A stretch of DNA of 64,000 nt from Spongiibacter taiwanensis (lineage in GTDB: Bacteria; Pseudomonadota; Gammaproteobacteria; Pseudomonadales; Spongiibacteraceae). This document shows, in pieces, positions 29,818 to 38,930 of this stretch. Positions within the stretch are counted from its first letter, which is position 1; each line of letters begins with the position of its first letter. The DNA lies in NCBI RefSeq assembly GCF_023702635.1, contig NZ_CP098455.1, positions 2,356,001 through 2,420,000 of the forward strand. The letters are read 5' to 3'. A program made the position numbers and the translations under genes. The notes under the pieces are model-generated. The model ran no database searches and was not told the DNA's origin. It worked only from the letters and a program-made list of their open reading frames with translations.

Positions 29818-30645
29818 TTAGCGGCCGTGATAGTCCAGTGACCAGCGGCCCTGACCATCCACGGCCAAAGCGTCGGCCAAGACAGGTAGCGCGCTTTTCA
29901 GCTGCTCAGCGAGCTTCCAGGGCGGGTTAATAACATACATGGCGCTGCCCACCATGCCGCCGCTGCCCAGCGGCGCAACGCTCAAACTGCAGTGCAGCCA
30001 GTTGTCGGGTGCAATGTCGGCGAGGGCGGCGGCCATGCCGATAGATTCGGGGCGGTCGAGCAGGGGATACCACAGCGCGTACACGCCACCGGCAAAGCGC
30101 TTGCGACTGTCGCGCAGACTTTGGCAGGCCTTTTGGTAGTCGCTTTTGATTTCAAAGGGCGGGTCCATCAATACCAATGCGCGGCGACTGGGTGGTGGCA
30201 ACAACCCCTTAATGCCGGCAAAGCCGTCACTCTGGTTGATTTTCGCCCGGCGATAAAAGCGCCGTTGCAGGGCGTCAGCGTCTTTTGGATGTAGCTCAAA
30301 CAGGTGGGCGCGGTCCTGGGGCCGAAGCATGGCGAGGGCGATTGCCGGGGAGCCGGGGTAGAGGTTGGGCTGACCTTGGCGGCATTGGGCGACCACTGCC
30401 AGATAACGCTGGATCTCAGCAGGGACAGGGTCTAGCGACGCGAGTCGGCCGATGCCGCCGTCAAATTCCCGGTTTTTTATTGCGAAGGTGCTGCCGAGGT
30501 CGTAAAGCCCTGCGCCAGCATGGCTGTCGAGATAGCTGATGGCCGTGTCTTTCTCCAGCATATGATCCAGGATAAGTACCTGGGTCAGATGCTTGAGCAC
30601 ATCGGCGTGGTTACCGGCGTGGTAACCGTGGCGATAACTGAGCAT
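29818..30645 (-). CDS. rlmJ: 23S rRNA (adenine-2030-N6)-methyltransferase RlmJ
   Basis: Methylates A2030 of 23S rRNA. The 275-residue protein begins with the diagnostic MLSYRHGYHAGNHADVLKH and has the N6-adenine methyltransferase motif LVLMDPPFEIKSDY. A SAM-binding block lies near YLDSHAGAGLYDL. It is followed on the same strand, 16 bp from its stop, by the convergent P450 gene end; fbp lies 66 bp upstream. Confidence 0.94.
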   Translation of the reverse strand: MLSYRHGYHAGNHADVLKHLTQVLILDHMLEKDTAISYLDSHAGAGLYDLGSTFAIKNREFDGGIGRLASLDPVPAEIQRYLAVVAQCRQGQPNLYPGSPAIALAMLRPQDRAHLFELHPKDADALQRRFYRRAKINQSDGFAGIKGLLPPPSRRALVLMDPPFEIKSDYQKACQSLRDSRKRFAGGVYALWYPLLDRPESIGMAAALADIAPDNWLHCSLSVAPLGSGGMVGSAMYVINPPWKLAEQLKSALPVLADALAVDGQGRWSLDYHGR

Positions 30646-30711
30646 GGCGGCCGATGTCTCTGCGGGGGCTTATTGCGGGTGGTTTATTCGTGGTGGCTTG
30701 CTCTTGATGGC

Positions 30712-31686
30712 CTACTCTTGATGGTAAGACACGCAGGTGGTTACTTCCTCGGCGGCGCCGAGAATGACGGGTACCCGTTGGTGAATATGGTCGGGCTGAA
30801 TGTCCAGAATCTTGCCTTCGGGAGTCCACACTTCGCCGCCGGCCTGCTCCACCAAAAAGCCCATGGGGTTGGCTTCATACATGAGTCGCAGCTTGCCAGC
30901 CTGCTCGGGTTTGCGGTCATCCCAAGGGTAGGTGAATAGTCCACCGCGACACAGAATCCGGTGAACATCGGCGACCATCGCCGCCACCCAGCGCATATTG
31001 TAGTTTTTGCCCCGTGGGCCGTCTTTGCCCGCCATCAGTTCGCCAATGTAGCGTTGCATACCGCTGGCCCAGTGACGCTGGTTGGACATGTTGACCGAGA
31101 ATTCGTTGGTATCGCTGGGAATGGCGACATTGCCAGCGGTGAGCAGGTAGCTGCCGCTGTCTGGGTCGAGGGTGAACATGGTGACACCCTTGCCGGTGCT
31201 CAGCACCAGCATTACCGAGGGGCCGTAGAGCACATAGCCCGCGGCCTTTTGGGCGCGGCCGGGTTGTAGAAACTCGGCCTCGGTTACTTCGCCGCTGCCA
31301 CTGGACTCCAGCACTGAAAAGATCGTGCCGACCATGCTGTTGATATCGATGTTGGAAGAGCCATCCAGCGGGTCAAAGGTGACCAGGTAGCGACCGTCGG
31401 TGTTGCAGGCCACCACCGATTCTTCTTCTTCGGAGGCCAGTCCGCGCACGGCCGGTAATTTAGCCAGCGCCGCTTTGATCAGGTCGTTGGCGATGACATC
31501 CAGCTTCTTTTGGTCCTCGCCCTGAACATTTTCGGCACCCGCAGCGCCCAATACCCCTGCCAACGCACCTTTGGCCAGAGCCTGGCTGATGGCAATGCTG
31601 GTGTCGGCGAGTTGCAGGACAACGGTTTGTAAGTCAGTGTCGATATCTTGTTGGGAGAGTGCTTCAGGGAGGCTGGGGTACGGCAT
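30712..31686 (-). CDS. fbp: Fructose-1,6-bisphosphatase class I
   Basis: Removes the 1-phosphate from fructose-1,6-bisphosphate in gluconeogenesis. The metal and phosphate motif [16 protein letters not shown] is intact, as are ASEEEESV and the late [16 protein letters not shown] and GGLFTYPWD blocks. The ATG at 31686 gives 324 residues, near the usual 330; upstream in-frame starts at 31719 and 31788 have no ribosome site and add unrelated residues. It complements the tkt-epd-pgk-fba cluster at 44-49.6 kb. Confidence 0.94.
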   Translation of the reverse strand: MPYPSLPEALSQQDIDTDLQTVVLQLADTSIAISQALAKGALAGVLGAAGAENVQGEDQKKLDVIANDLIKAALAKLPAVRGLASEEEESVVACNTDGRYLVTFDPLDGSSNIDINSMVGTIFSVLESSGSGEVTEAEFLQPGRAQKAAGYVLYGPSVMLVLSTGKGVTMFTLDPDSGSYLLTAGNVAIPSDTNEFSVNMSNQRHWASGMQRYIGELMAGKDGPRGKNYNMRWVAAMVADVHRILCRGGLFTYPWDDRKPEQAGKLRLMYEANPMGFLVEQAGGEVWTPEGKILDIQPDHIHQRVPVILGAAEEVTTCVSYHQE

Positions 31687-31817
31687 GCGGGGTGGTCCAA
31701 TTGGCGGGAAAAGTATCATTATGCCATCGGCTCCGGTGTTGGGACAGCCGCTTTGCAAAGGCCTCTGATCTGACCTAGGGTTTAGCAACCATGTTCAACG
31801 ACGAGAGGGAACTTGTC

Positions 31818-32075
31818 ATGAAGCTGACGCGAAGGATTGCGTTAATCGGGGTGCTGATGCCCCTGTCTTTGTGCGCCGCCGACTGGGATGATTGCAAGCA
31901 GCGCAAGCGTGAGGCGCTGCGCCTGGAACAGGGTCTTGGCAAGGGCAAAAAAGTGTCAGGCTACAGCAGCGGCGCGGCGATGAAAGCGCGCCGCCGTGAA
32001 CTGGAGCGTTGGCTGCGCAAAAATTGTCGCTATTATTCTAATCGTCTGCGGGATCTTGAACGGGAGAGTATGTAG
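31818..32075 (+). CDS. Small exported basic protein
   Basis: An 85-residue protein with a signal peptide (RIALIGVLMPLSLCAAD) and a mature part rich in Arg and Lys, with two cysteines (DDCKQRKR and RKNCRYY). GAGAGGGA lies upstream of the ATG at 31818. Not recognised. It starts 132 bp from the divergent fbp start and precedes an exported hydrolase gene by 51 bp. Confidence 0.7.
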   Translation: MKLTRRIALIGVLMPLSLCAADWDDCKQRKREALRLEQGLGKGKKVSGYSSGAAMKARRRELERWLRKNCRYYSNRLRDLERESM

Positions 32076-32126
32076 CTCCCCGCGACAAGCGCAGACCCGA
32101 TGAGATGATTCAAAAAGGATGACGTT

Positions 32127-32912
32127 ATGAAACTGTTCGATACCCGAGTTTTGTTCTCAGGGTTGCTCGCGATGCTGGTCGCGGTGGGCGCCCAGGCCGG
32201 TGTAAAAGAAAAAAAGGTGATGTTGCCCGATGGCCTCGGTAGCGGTGTGCTCTATTTGAGTGACAAAAAAGCAGCCAAGGGGCCGGCGGTGGTTGTGGTC
32301 CACGAGTGGTGGGGCTTGAATGATTACGCGCGTCAGCGTGCAAAAATGCTGGCTGAGGCGGGTTACAGCGCCATCGCCGTGGACATGTATGGCACGGGCA
32401 AGGTTGCCGATCACCCGAAAGATGCCACCGCATTTATGAATGCCGCCCTGGCTGAGCCCGAAAAAATGAACGCCCGTTTTGATGCGGCAATGGCAATTCT
32501 CAAAGACCAGAAAGGGGTGCAGGTGGACCAGCTCTATGCCATCGGTTACTGCTTTGGCGGTGCGGTGGTATTGAACCAGGCCCGCCGGGGTGTGGATCTG
32601 GCGGGTGTGGCCAGCTTTCACGGCTCGCTGGCGACGGAGAATCCGGCCAAAGCTGGCGAAGTGAAAGCGGAGGTGTTGGTTGCCACGGGCGGTGCTGACC
32701 CGATGGTTCCTGCTGAGCAGGTGGCGGCAGTGACCGGAGAAATGGCGGCTGCCGGAGTGAAGCTAACGGTGCTGAACTTCCCCCAAGCCAAGCACAGTTT
32801 CACCAACCCTGGCGCGACGGCAGTGGGTGAAAAATATGGCATGCCGCTGGCTTATGATGAGGGCGCAGATAAAGAAAGCTGGGCAGCGTTAATGAACATG
32901 TTGGCCAAGTGA
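32127..32912 (+). CDS. Exported dienelactone hydrolase family protein
   Basis: A 261-residue alpha/beta-hydrolase with a signal peptide (LLAMLVAVGAQAG). The triad of the dienelactone hydrolase family is visible: Cys in GYCFGGAVV, Asp in GGADPMVP and His in AKHSFTNPG; VVVVHEWWGLN is the oxyanion strand. Periplasmic location points away from the chlorocatechol pathway and toward an unknown ester or lactone. Confidence 0.9.
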   Translation: MKLFDTRVLFSGLLAMLVAVGAQAGVKEKKVMLPDGLGSGVLYLSDKKAAKGPAVVVVHEWWGLNDYARQRAKMLAEAGYSAIAVDMYGTGKVADHPKDATAFMNAALAEPEKMNARFDAAMAILKDQKGVQVDQLYAIGYCFGGAVVLNQARRGVDLAGVASFHGSLATENPAKAGEVKAEVLVATGGADPMVPAEQVAAVTGEMAAAGVKLTVLNFPQAKHSFTNPGATAVGEKYGMPLAYDEGADKESWAALMNMLAK

Positions 32913-32940
32913 GGCCGGTGGCCGTCAGAGAGGGATGTGA

Positions 32941-33240
32941 ATGGCAAAGACGTATAAGGTGGCGAAGAGCCCAGTGCATGGCAAAGGGCTGTTCGCCGCG
33001 AGAAATATCGACAGCGGCGAGGTGCTAGGCTATTGCAAAACCCGCAAGGCAAAGGAGGCGGGCATTCACACCCTCACCCTCGATGATGGCCGTTTGTTCG
33101 ATGTGACCTGCACCTTGAAGTACATTAATCACAGCAAGCGCGCTAACGTGAGTTACTACGATGATTTCTCGGTGGTGGCGCTACGCGATATCCCCGCCGG
33201 CGAGGAATTGCTCCACGATTATGGTGACGAGTGGAGCTAA
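32941..33240 (+). CDS. Minimal SET-domain protein
   Basis: A 99-residue protein that is essentially one SET domain. SPVHGKGLFAARNIDSGEVL is the N-SET strand pair, YINHSKRANVSYY is the NHS SAM-binding motif, and IPAGEELLHDYGDEW holds the catalytic Tyr region. SET proteins methylate lysines; short bacterial forms have few known targets. It starts 28 nt after the hydrolase gene and may be cotranscribed. It lacks pre- and post-SET parts. Confidence 0.85.
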   Translation: MAKTYKVAKSPVHGKGLFAARNIDSGEVLGYCKTRKAKEAGIHTLTLDDGRLFDVTCTLKYINHSKRANVSYYDDFSVVALRDIPAGEELLHDYGDEWS

Positions 33241-33248
33241 TCTGCCCG

Positions 33249-34457
33249 TTACCACCACTCCGCCAGGGCCACCACCACAAACAGCAATAGTCCCGCCAGC
33301 AAGAGCACGTTGCTGGCGATGCTATTGCGCCCGCCGCCGCTCAAGTAGCGGTTGTTGAGATACAGCAGGGTGAGCGCCAGAAAAGGCATAAAAAATGCGC
33401 CCGCCACCGAATACACCAGCACCAGCCATACCGGCTTACCAAACTGCAGCAGCAGTAGCGGCGGCACTGCCATGTAGAGTAAAAAGCCGCGATAGGCGCG
33501 CCCGCGGGTGTCGACCTCTCCGCGCGCTTCGCCCCGCTGGCGAAATTGCCGCAGGGTATCGGCAAAGAGATAGGGCACCCCCTGCCATACCCCGAGCATC
33601 GAACTGAACACCGCCGCCCAAAACCCCGCCAGAAACAGCCCGCGAAACACACTGCCCAGATTGGCACCGAGGCTATCGGCCATCGCCAACAAGATGCCCA
33701 AACCGCTGGCATCGGTCGGAGCGGCAGCGGCGGCCAGCAGCATGATGCCCATGGCAAACAACGCGGTGAGTGAATAGGCGGCGATCAGGTCGACCCGGGC
33801 CTGGGTAAGGTTGTCGGGTGAGCGCCAGCCCTTTTCGTTCATCCAGTGGCCGTAACATAGCAGGGTAAGGCTGCCACCCACCCCGCCCAGCACCGCCAAC
33901 ACCATGGTCAGACTGTCCTCGGGGAAGTGGGTTGGAAGCAGCGCTGGAAGAATCTCGATCTGCTCAAAATCGGTCGCTGCCACCGCCGTCAGAACGGTGA
34001 CAAACATCAGCCCGATAAGCACTTTCATTGCGGTTTCCAGCAGGGGGTAACGGCCGAGGGCAATCAGGCCTGCGGCGGCAAGGGTCTGAATGGCGGCCCA
34101 GGCGTTGATGCTCAATGCCGGAAACACGGTGTGAGCGGCCAGGCCGCAAGCAGCCATTAACGCCGCCGCGACGAGAAAGGCCCAAACAAGCAGGTAGAGA
34201 AAGAAATAACCCGCGACCCAGCGGGGCAGGTGCCGGTTCCAGCCGCTGAGCAGGCTGGTGCCGGTGCACAGTTGCCAGCGGGCCAGGCCTTCGTTCAAGC
34301 CAAACTTGATCAGTGCTCCCAGCGCCACCGCCCACAACAGGGCGCTGCCAAACTGGGTGCCGGCCGCTGCGGCCGTCACCATGTCCCCGGCGCCGAGGCC
34401 GGTGGCGGCGATGACAATGCCTGGCCCCAACTGTGCCAAAGTGCTCAAAGGTTTCAC
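33249..34457 (-). CDS. Nramp-like divalent metal transporter (divergent)
   Basis: A 402-residue inner-membrane protein with about 10-11 TM segments. The opening LGPGIVIAATGLGAGDMVTA aligns with TM1 of Nramp proteins, but the canonical DPGN metal motif is replaced by GLGAGD, and TM6 reads MLGVWQGVPYLFADTLRQ without the usual MPH. It therefore belongs to an Nramp-related branch that may not carry Mn/Fe by the normal site. It converges with the SET gene 8 bp away. Confidence 0.85.
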   Translation of the reverse strand: MKPLSTLAQLGPGIVIAATGLGAGDMVTAAAAGTQFGSALLWAVALGALIKFGLNEGLARWQLCTGTSLLSGWNRHLPRWVAGYFFLYLLVWAFLVAAALMAACGLAAHTVFPALSINAWAAIQTLAAAGLIALGRYPLLETAMKVLIGLMFVTVLTAVAATDFEQIEILPALLPTHFPEDSLTMVLAVLGGVGGSLTLLCYGHWMNEKGWRSPDNLTQARVDLIAAYSLTALFAMGIMLLAAAAAPTDASGLGILLAMADSLGANLGSVFRGLFLAGFWAAVFSSMLGVWQGVPYLFADTLRQFRQRGEARGEVDTRGRAYRGFLLYMAVPPLLLLQFGKPVWLVLVYSVAGAFFMPFLALTLLYLNNRYLSGGGRNSIASNVLLLAGLLLFVVVALAEWW

Positions 34458-34585
34458 GCTGTCTCTCTCAATGTCGGCTCAATGTCGGCTCAATGTGGGC
34501 TCAGCTTGCTGGGGTATAGTAGCATTTGCCTTATAGGCGGTTACCGTCGCCGCGTCGTTTATCAGTACAGGATGCCGTTCCGTAT

Positions 34586-35944
34586 ATGACCCATGACAGT
34601 GATCTCCACCGTTTGAAAACCGGCGCCATCTCCCGCCGTTGGGAGCTCTCCAAAGCGGGGTTCCGCTACGGCAGCCGAGCGCTGCGCGACTCCGTCATGT
34701 CTCGGCTATCGAGTGATGAAGATGCCGCCAGCCAGCGTCGCCGGGAGAACATCGATTTCTTTGTGGCGGAGCTGGGCCAGCTCAAAGGCAGTGTTGTCAA
34801 AATCGGCCAGATGATTGCGACCTACGGCGACTACCTGTTACCGCCCGAGGTGGTGGATGCCTTGCACAGCCTGGAGGACAGCACCCAGCCCATGTCCTGG
34901 CGGGCCATTGAAAAGGTACTCAAACAGGAGCTGGGCGAAGCGCGCCTGGCCGAGATGGACGTGGAGCCCCAGGCCCTGGCAGCCGCGTCGCTGGGTCAGG
35001 TGCACCGGGCTACCCTGCGCAGCACCGGCGACGCGCTGTGCATCAAAGTGCAGTATCCGGGGGTGGAAGATACTATCGATGCCGATTTTGGCGCGGTCAT
35101 GCGGCTGCTGAAGCTGTCTCGCCTGCTACAGTCCACCCGCAGTGCCGAGGACTGGTTCAGCGACATTCGCGAGCTGCTGCACAAGGAGGTCGACTACGAA
35201 CAGGAACGCCGAGACATGGATTTTGTGCGCGAGGCGCTCAAGGACGATTCTCGCTTTGTCGTGCCGCGCAGTTTTTCTGAATTCTCAACCCGGCGGGTGC
35301 TGACGATGAGTTATGAACCGGGTGTCAGCGTTGGCTCCGCCGAGGTGGCCGAGCTCAGCCAGGCCCGCCGCAATCGCCTGGGACAGGCCATACTCGACGA
35401 ATTTCTCACCGAGCTGTTTGTGTGGCGGCGCATGCAGACCGACCCCAATTTTGGCAACTTTCGGGTGCGCATCGATGAGGCTGGCGCTGCCGATCAACTG
35501 GTTTTGCTGGATTTTGGCGCCATGCGTTTGCTGCCCGAGGACTTTGCCGCCGAGTTTTGCGCGATGATGGTGGCGGCCTATCGCCGTGATCGGCAGGCCT
35601 TTCGTGACTACTCCATCAGTCTCGGGTTTATGAAGGCCCACTTTCCCGAGGAGGTGCTACGAAATTTTGTCGATATCGGTATCGATATCGCCGAGCCCCT
35701 GCGCCAGCCCGATGAGACCTTGCCGCCCCAAGCGATCAGCGCCGACGGGCTCTACGACTGGCGCCGCAGCCAGTTACCCAAGCGGGTTGCCAAGCGGGCA
35801 TTGGATGCCTCCATCAGCAAGTACTTTGCCCTGCCGCCCAAGGAGTTTTTGTACGTCATGCGCAAGTTAATGGGGGTGTATGCCCTTATTGCCCAGGCTG
35901 ACGCCCATTTTGATGGCGAGGCCTCGCTGAAGCCCTTTCTTTAG
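34586..35944 (+). CDS. ABC1/AarF/UbiB-family atypical kinase
   Basis: A 452-residue protein of the ABC1 (ADCK) family linked to ubiquinone synthesis and lipid metabolism. It has the KxGQ motif (GSVVKIGQMIATYGDYLL), the alanine-rich loop AAASLGQVHRA, the lysine in CIKVQYPGVEDTID, and the catalytic loop TDPNFGNFRV, then LLDFGAMR for DFG. There is no C-terminal membrane pair, unlike E. coli UbiB. The ATG at 34586 is preferred over 34526 because it begins at family-like sequence; neither has a strong ribosome site. Confidence 0.88.
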   Translation: MTHDSDLHRLKTGAISRRWELSKAGFRYGSRALRDSVMSRLSSDEDAASQRRRENIDFFVAELGQLKGSVVKIGQMIATYGDYLLPPEVVDALHSLEDSTQPMSWRAIEKVLKQELGEARLAEMDVEPQALAAASLGQVHRATLRSTGDALCIKVQYPGVEDTIDADFGAVMRLLKLSRLLQSTRSAEDWFSDIRELLHKEVDYEQERRDMDFVREALKDDSRFVVPRSFSEFSTRRVLTMSYEPGVSVGSAEVAELSQARRNRLGQAILDEFLTELFVWRRMQTDPNFGNFRVRIDEAGAADQLVLLDFGAMRLLPEDFAAEFCAMMVAAYRRDRQAFRDYSISLGFMKAHFPEEVLRNFVDIGIDIAEPLRQPDETLPPQAISADGLYDWRRSQLPKRVAKRALDASISKYFALPPKEFLYVMRKLMGVYALIAQADAHFDGEASLKPFL

Positions 35945-35990
35945 GCCGTTTTGGTAGGAGTGCATTGCCGCGATGCAAATGTTCTGGCAA

Positions 35991-36017
35991 TAAAAAAGGG
36001 GCCTGCAAGAGGCCCCA
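35991..36017 (-). terminator. Rho-independent terminator after yceI
   Basis: On the minus strand, GGGGCCT (36016-36010) pairs with AGGCCCC (36004-35998) around a 5-nt loop and is followed by six T residues. It lies 73 bp after the yceI stop. Confidence 0.85.
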
Positions 36018-36089
36018 AGATCGAGGGTATTAGGATGAATCACTTTCTTAGTGCCTGGGTGGGTACAAAAGTTCCTAGCCCCTGAAAAT

Positions 36090-36671
36090 TTACATCATCG
36101 ATTTTGCGATGCCTTCCACATCCAGGATCAGCTCAACGGTTTGTGAAGCCGGACCCAGGTCGTAGTCGATACCAAAATCCTTCAAGGCAATCTCGGTGGT
36201 GCCGGTGAAACCCTGGCGGTAACCACCCCAGGGATCCTTGCCGCCGCCCACTTCAGTCACATCAATGACGACCGGCTTGGTCACCCCGTGCAGGGTCAAA
36301 TTGCCTTCGAGCTTTGCCTTACCATCCGAAGTGGGGGTAAAGCGGGTGCTTTTAAAGGTCGCGGTGGGAAATTTGTCGGTGTGCAGGAAGTCTTTGCCGC
36401 GCAGATGCTTGTCCCGTTCGGCATGGTTGCTGTCGAGACTCGTGACGTCGATGGTGACATTGACTGACGACGCTTCGGGCTTGTCTTCGTCGTACACAAA
36501 GCTGCCTTCGAAGTCGTTAAAGCGGCCGTACAGCCAGCTGTAGCCCAAGTGTTTTATCCGAAACTGGATAAAGGCGTGGGCGCCCTTGGTGTCGATAGTG
36601 TATTCGGTGGCATGGAGCTGTGAGCTCAAGCCGAGGATCAATGCAAAGCCGAGAGCGGATAGGCGTTTCAT
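36090..36671 (-). CDS. yceI: YceI family periplasmic protein
   Basis: A 193-residue exported lipocalin-like barrel that binds isoprenoid-type amphiphiles. The signal peptide is about 1-21 ([15 protein letters not shown]). The mature start [18 protein letters not shown] and the late [16 protein letters not shown] match the family. It starts 12 nt after cytochrome b561 on the same strand, a common pairing. Confidence 0.93.
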   Translation of the reverse strand: MKRLSALGFALILGLSSQLHATEYTIDTKGAHAFIQFRIKHLGYSWLYGRFNDFEGSFVYDEDKPEASSVNVTIDVTSLDSNHAERDKHLRGKDFLHTDKFPTATFKSTRFTPTSDGKAKLEGNLTLHGVTKPVVIDVTEVGGGKDPWGGYRQGFTGTTEIALKDFGIDYDLGPASQTVELILDVEGIAKSMM

Positions 36672-36683
36672 GTGAAGCTCCTG

Positions 36684-37262
36684 TCAGGGTTTTTGAGGGT
36701 GGTTGGATTGCCGACGGCTCCGGCCCAGCATTTTGACCAGGGTGGTGCCGCCATCGAAAAAGTGGTGTTTAAGTGCCGCAGCGGCATGAACCGCTGCCAC
36801 CGCAATAAGTGCCCAGGCCAAGATCTCGTGGATTTCACCGGCAATATCCTCCTGGTTGGGCAGCCCCTGGATCAGCGCTGGTATCTCGAACCAGTCGAAC
36901 ACGCTGATGGCCCGACCATCCGCGGTGGAGATGAGATAGCCCGCCACCATGATCGCCAGCATCAGCACGTACAGTGATAGGTGCGCCGCGCTGGCGCTGA
37001 TCTTCTCCCAGGGATGCAGGTCGGGGTCGTGGGCGGGCTTGGGGTTGATCAGTTTCCAGACGATCCGAAACAGCAGCAGAGCGAGGAGGATCATCCCCAC
37101 GCTTTTATGAATGTAGGGGCCAAGGCGATACCACTCGTCGTAGTACGACAGACCGCGCATCCAGAGGCCCAAGGCGAACATGGCGACGATGGTCGCGGCC
37201 ATGCCCCAGTGCAGGGTAATGCTGACCCAGCCATAGCGACTCTCCGTGTTTTTCAATGGCAT
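36684..37262 (-). CDS. Cytochrome b561
   Basis: A 192-residue four-TM dihaem protein of the inner membrane. Candidate haem histidines lie in SITLHWGMAATIV, GPYIHKSVGMILL, EIHEILAWALIAVAAVHAAA. Such proteins move electrons between quinol or superoxide and periplasmic partners. It is cotranscribed with yceI; the yceI product may supply or store a quinone-like ligand, which is an inference from the pairing. Confidence 0.92.
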   Translation of the reverse strand: MPLKNTESRYGWVSITLHWGMAATIVAMFALGLWMRGLSYYDEWYRLGPYIHKSVGMILLALLLFRIVWKLINPKPAHDPDLHPWEKISASAAHLSLYVLMLAIMVAGYLISTADGRAISVFDWFEIPALIQGLPNQEDIAGEIHEILAWALIAVAAVHAAAALKHHFFDGGTTLVKMLGRSRRQSNHPQKP

Positions 37263-37447
37263 TGTCTGCGGGCTCCGCTGCGAGTAATAGTGCTCAGTAT
37301 AGAAAGATTTATTTGATAAAAAAGCGCAATTAGTCGCGCTAAAGCATCAGAAATGTTGATTGGTTTTGGCTAGGTAAAAACCCCTATACGCAAAATTGCG
37401 GCAGCGGTGTAGGGTTTTTAGATCTCGCAAGAGGAGAAGGGGCAGCC

Positions 37448-37720
37448 ATGCACGGAATCGCACAGGCCAGTAACAGCAAGCAAGCTTTGCGCAGCGGTGA
37501 TGATCTCCCGGTTGCCCCGCCGCGCAGTCGCCGGATAGTCGCCATTACCGCTCGGGACAAGGGTACTCGCTGGTATTTCAAAACCCGGGAAGGGGTGCTA
37601 GTAGGGTCCTTTGCCAGCGAAAGGGAAGCCGAAAACGGGGTGCAGGACTTTGTCGATTTCATGGTCACTGCCCCGGCGGAAATGCGGCAGCGCTATCTGG
37701 TTCATCTGTTAAGTCAATAA
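37448..37720 (+). CDS. Small hypothetical protein
   Basis: A 90-residue soluble protein. The central block RWYFKTREGVLVGSFASERE resembles small DUF-type proteins of marine gammaproteobacteria, but I cannot name the family with certainty. GAGGAGAAGG lies upstream of the ATG. There is no signal peptide. It is a single gene between cytochrome b561 and metF. Confidence 0.7.
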   Translation: MHGIAQASNSKQALRSGDDLPVAPPRSRRIVAITARDKGTRWYFKTREGVLVGSFASEREAENGVQDFVDFMVTAPAEMRQRYLVHLLSQ

Positions 37721-37903
37721 GATTCTGCAACTCGCTCAGCCCTCTGAGCTTGGGCCTGCCTTGGTCGTTACCAGGGGGTGGGATTCAAGGGAAGGGAAAT
37801 AAGTGGGCGATGCCCTTGTCTTTGCGTGGTTGCGATCGCCCAAGGGGCCCCAGCGTTGAGCCCCGATGAGGTGGCGGCCCATCAGGTCGCCACAGCTGTC
37901 AAA

Positions 37904-38728
37904 CTAGCGCTGTAATTCCTGCAGCATGCGTTTGACCGGTTCCACTTGGTTCATGGTGTAAAAGTGAATCCCGGGGGCGCCGCCTTCCATCAGAATCTGG
38001 CACAACTCCGTCACAAACTCCTCACCGAACTTGGTCACGCTCTCCTGATCATCGCCATAGCCGCTGAGCTTTTGAGTCAGCCAGCGGGGAATGTCGGCGC
38101 CGCAGTTTCGTGAAAACCGTGCCAGATTGGTAAAGTTAGTGATGGGCATAATGCCGGGATAAATGGGCTTATCGATACCGGCCTTTTCGCAGTCTTCTAG
38201 GAAGTAAAAATAGGCATCGGCATTGAAGAAATACTGGGTGATGGCGCTGTTGGCACCGGCATCCAGTTTTTGTTTCAGGTAGTCGATGTCCTTGGCATAG
38301 CTTGGCGCATCCGGGTGAATCTCCGGGTAGGCCGCCACTTCAATCTCAAAGTGATCGCCAGTGTGTTTGCGGACAAACTCCACCAGCTCACGGGCGTAAA
38401 TCAGCCGGGTGGCGCCCATGCCCGAGGGTACGTCGCCGCGCAGGGCAACCATGCGATCAACGCCCGCGTTTTTGTAGTCATTGATGAGTGACAGCACGGT
38501 CTCTTCATCGTCGCCACCAAAGGAGAGGTGGGGCGCCACCGACAGGCCCGCGGCCTTGGTTTCCAGCACAATGTTCTTGGTGTTATCCCGGGTGGAGCCA
38601 CCGGCACCGTAGGTTACCGAGAAAAAACTCGGGTCAAGTTCGGCCAGCTCGGCGCGAACCGTTTGTAATTTTTCCTTGCCTGCCGGTGTTTTCGGCGGGA
38701 AGAATTCAAAACTGAAGCGTGGGGACAT
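37904..38728 (-). CDS. metF: Methylenetetrahydrofolate reductase MetF
   Basis: Reduces 5,10-methylene- to 5-methyl-tetrahydrofolate, the methyl donor for methionine. The 274-residue TIM barrel has RFSFEFFPPKTPAGKEKL, the FAD-binding SVTYGAGGSTRDNT and the ALRGDVPSGMG stretch. It is the last gene of the minus-strand SAM-cycle run (regulator, metK, four-helix gene, ahcY, metF). Confidence 0.96.
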   Translation of the reverse strand: MSPRFSFEFFPPKTPAGKEKLQTVRAELAELDPSFFSVTYGAGGSTRDNTKNIVLETKAAGLSVAPHLSFGGDDEETVLSLINDYKNAGVDRMVALRGDVPSGMGATRLIYARELVEFVRKHTGDHFEIEVAAYPEIHPDAPSYAKDIDYLKQKLDAGANSAITQYFFNADAYFYFLEDCEKAGIDKPIYPGIMPITNFTNLARFSRNCGADIPRWLTQKLSGYGDDQESVTKFGEEFVTELCQILMEGGAPGIHFYTMNQVEPVKRMLQELQR

Positions 38729-38779
38729 GGTTGGGTCCTGTTGGTGTTCGTCTTGAGCTGCTAGTTGTGTCTAGCAGCT

Positions 38780-38930
38780 GAACGCTGGACGGGAGACGGG
38801 AGACGCAAAAGATGGCCCTTTACTGAAACTCTCTCCCGGAGGAGAGTGGGCAGAGTTGCGGCGGCGAAGCCGCATTTCTTTTGCGTCTCCGGAGCGCCGG
38901 GCGCCCGTCTCCCGTTCCGCGTCTCCCGTT
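38780..38930. repeat. Dispersed inverted-repeat element, copy 2 (metF-ahcY gap)
   Basis: The left arm GAACGCTGGACGGGAGACG, continuing to GACGCAAAAG (38780-38811), faces an inverted right arm beginning CTTTTGCGTCTCC (38878 on) with CGTCTCCCGTT copies up to 38930. The right end supplies the last bases of the ahcY stop region. The inside (about 66 bp) has its own short hairpins (CTCTCCCGGAGGAGAG and GCGGCGGCGAAGCCGC). It separates two genes of the SAM operon. Confidence 0.75.

Noticed and set aside
37319-37345. Terminator-like hairpin on the minus strand between cytochrome b561 and the small plus-strand gene
   Set aside because: Only a 5-bp stem (AGCGC/GCGCT) before a T-run, and no minus-strand gene ends close upstream.
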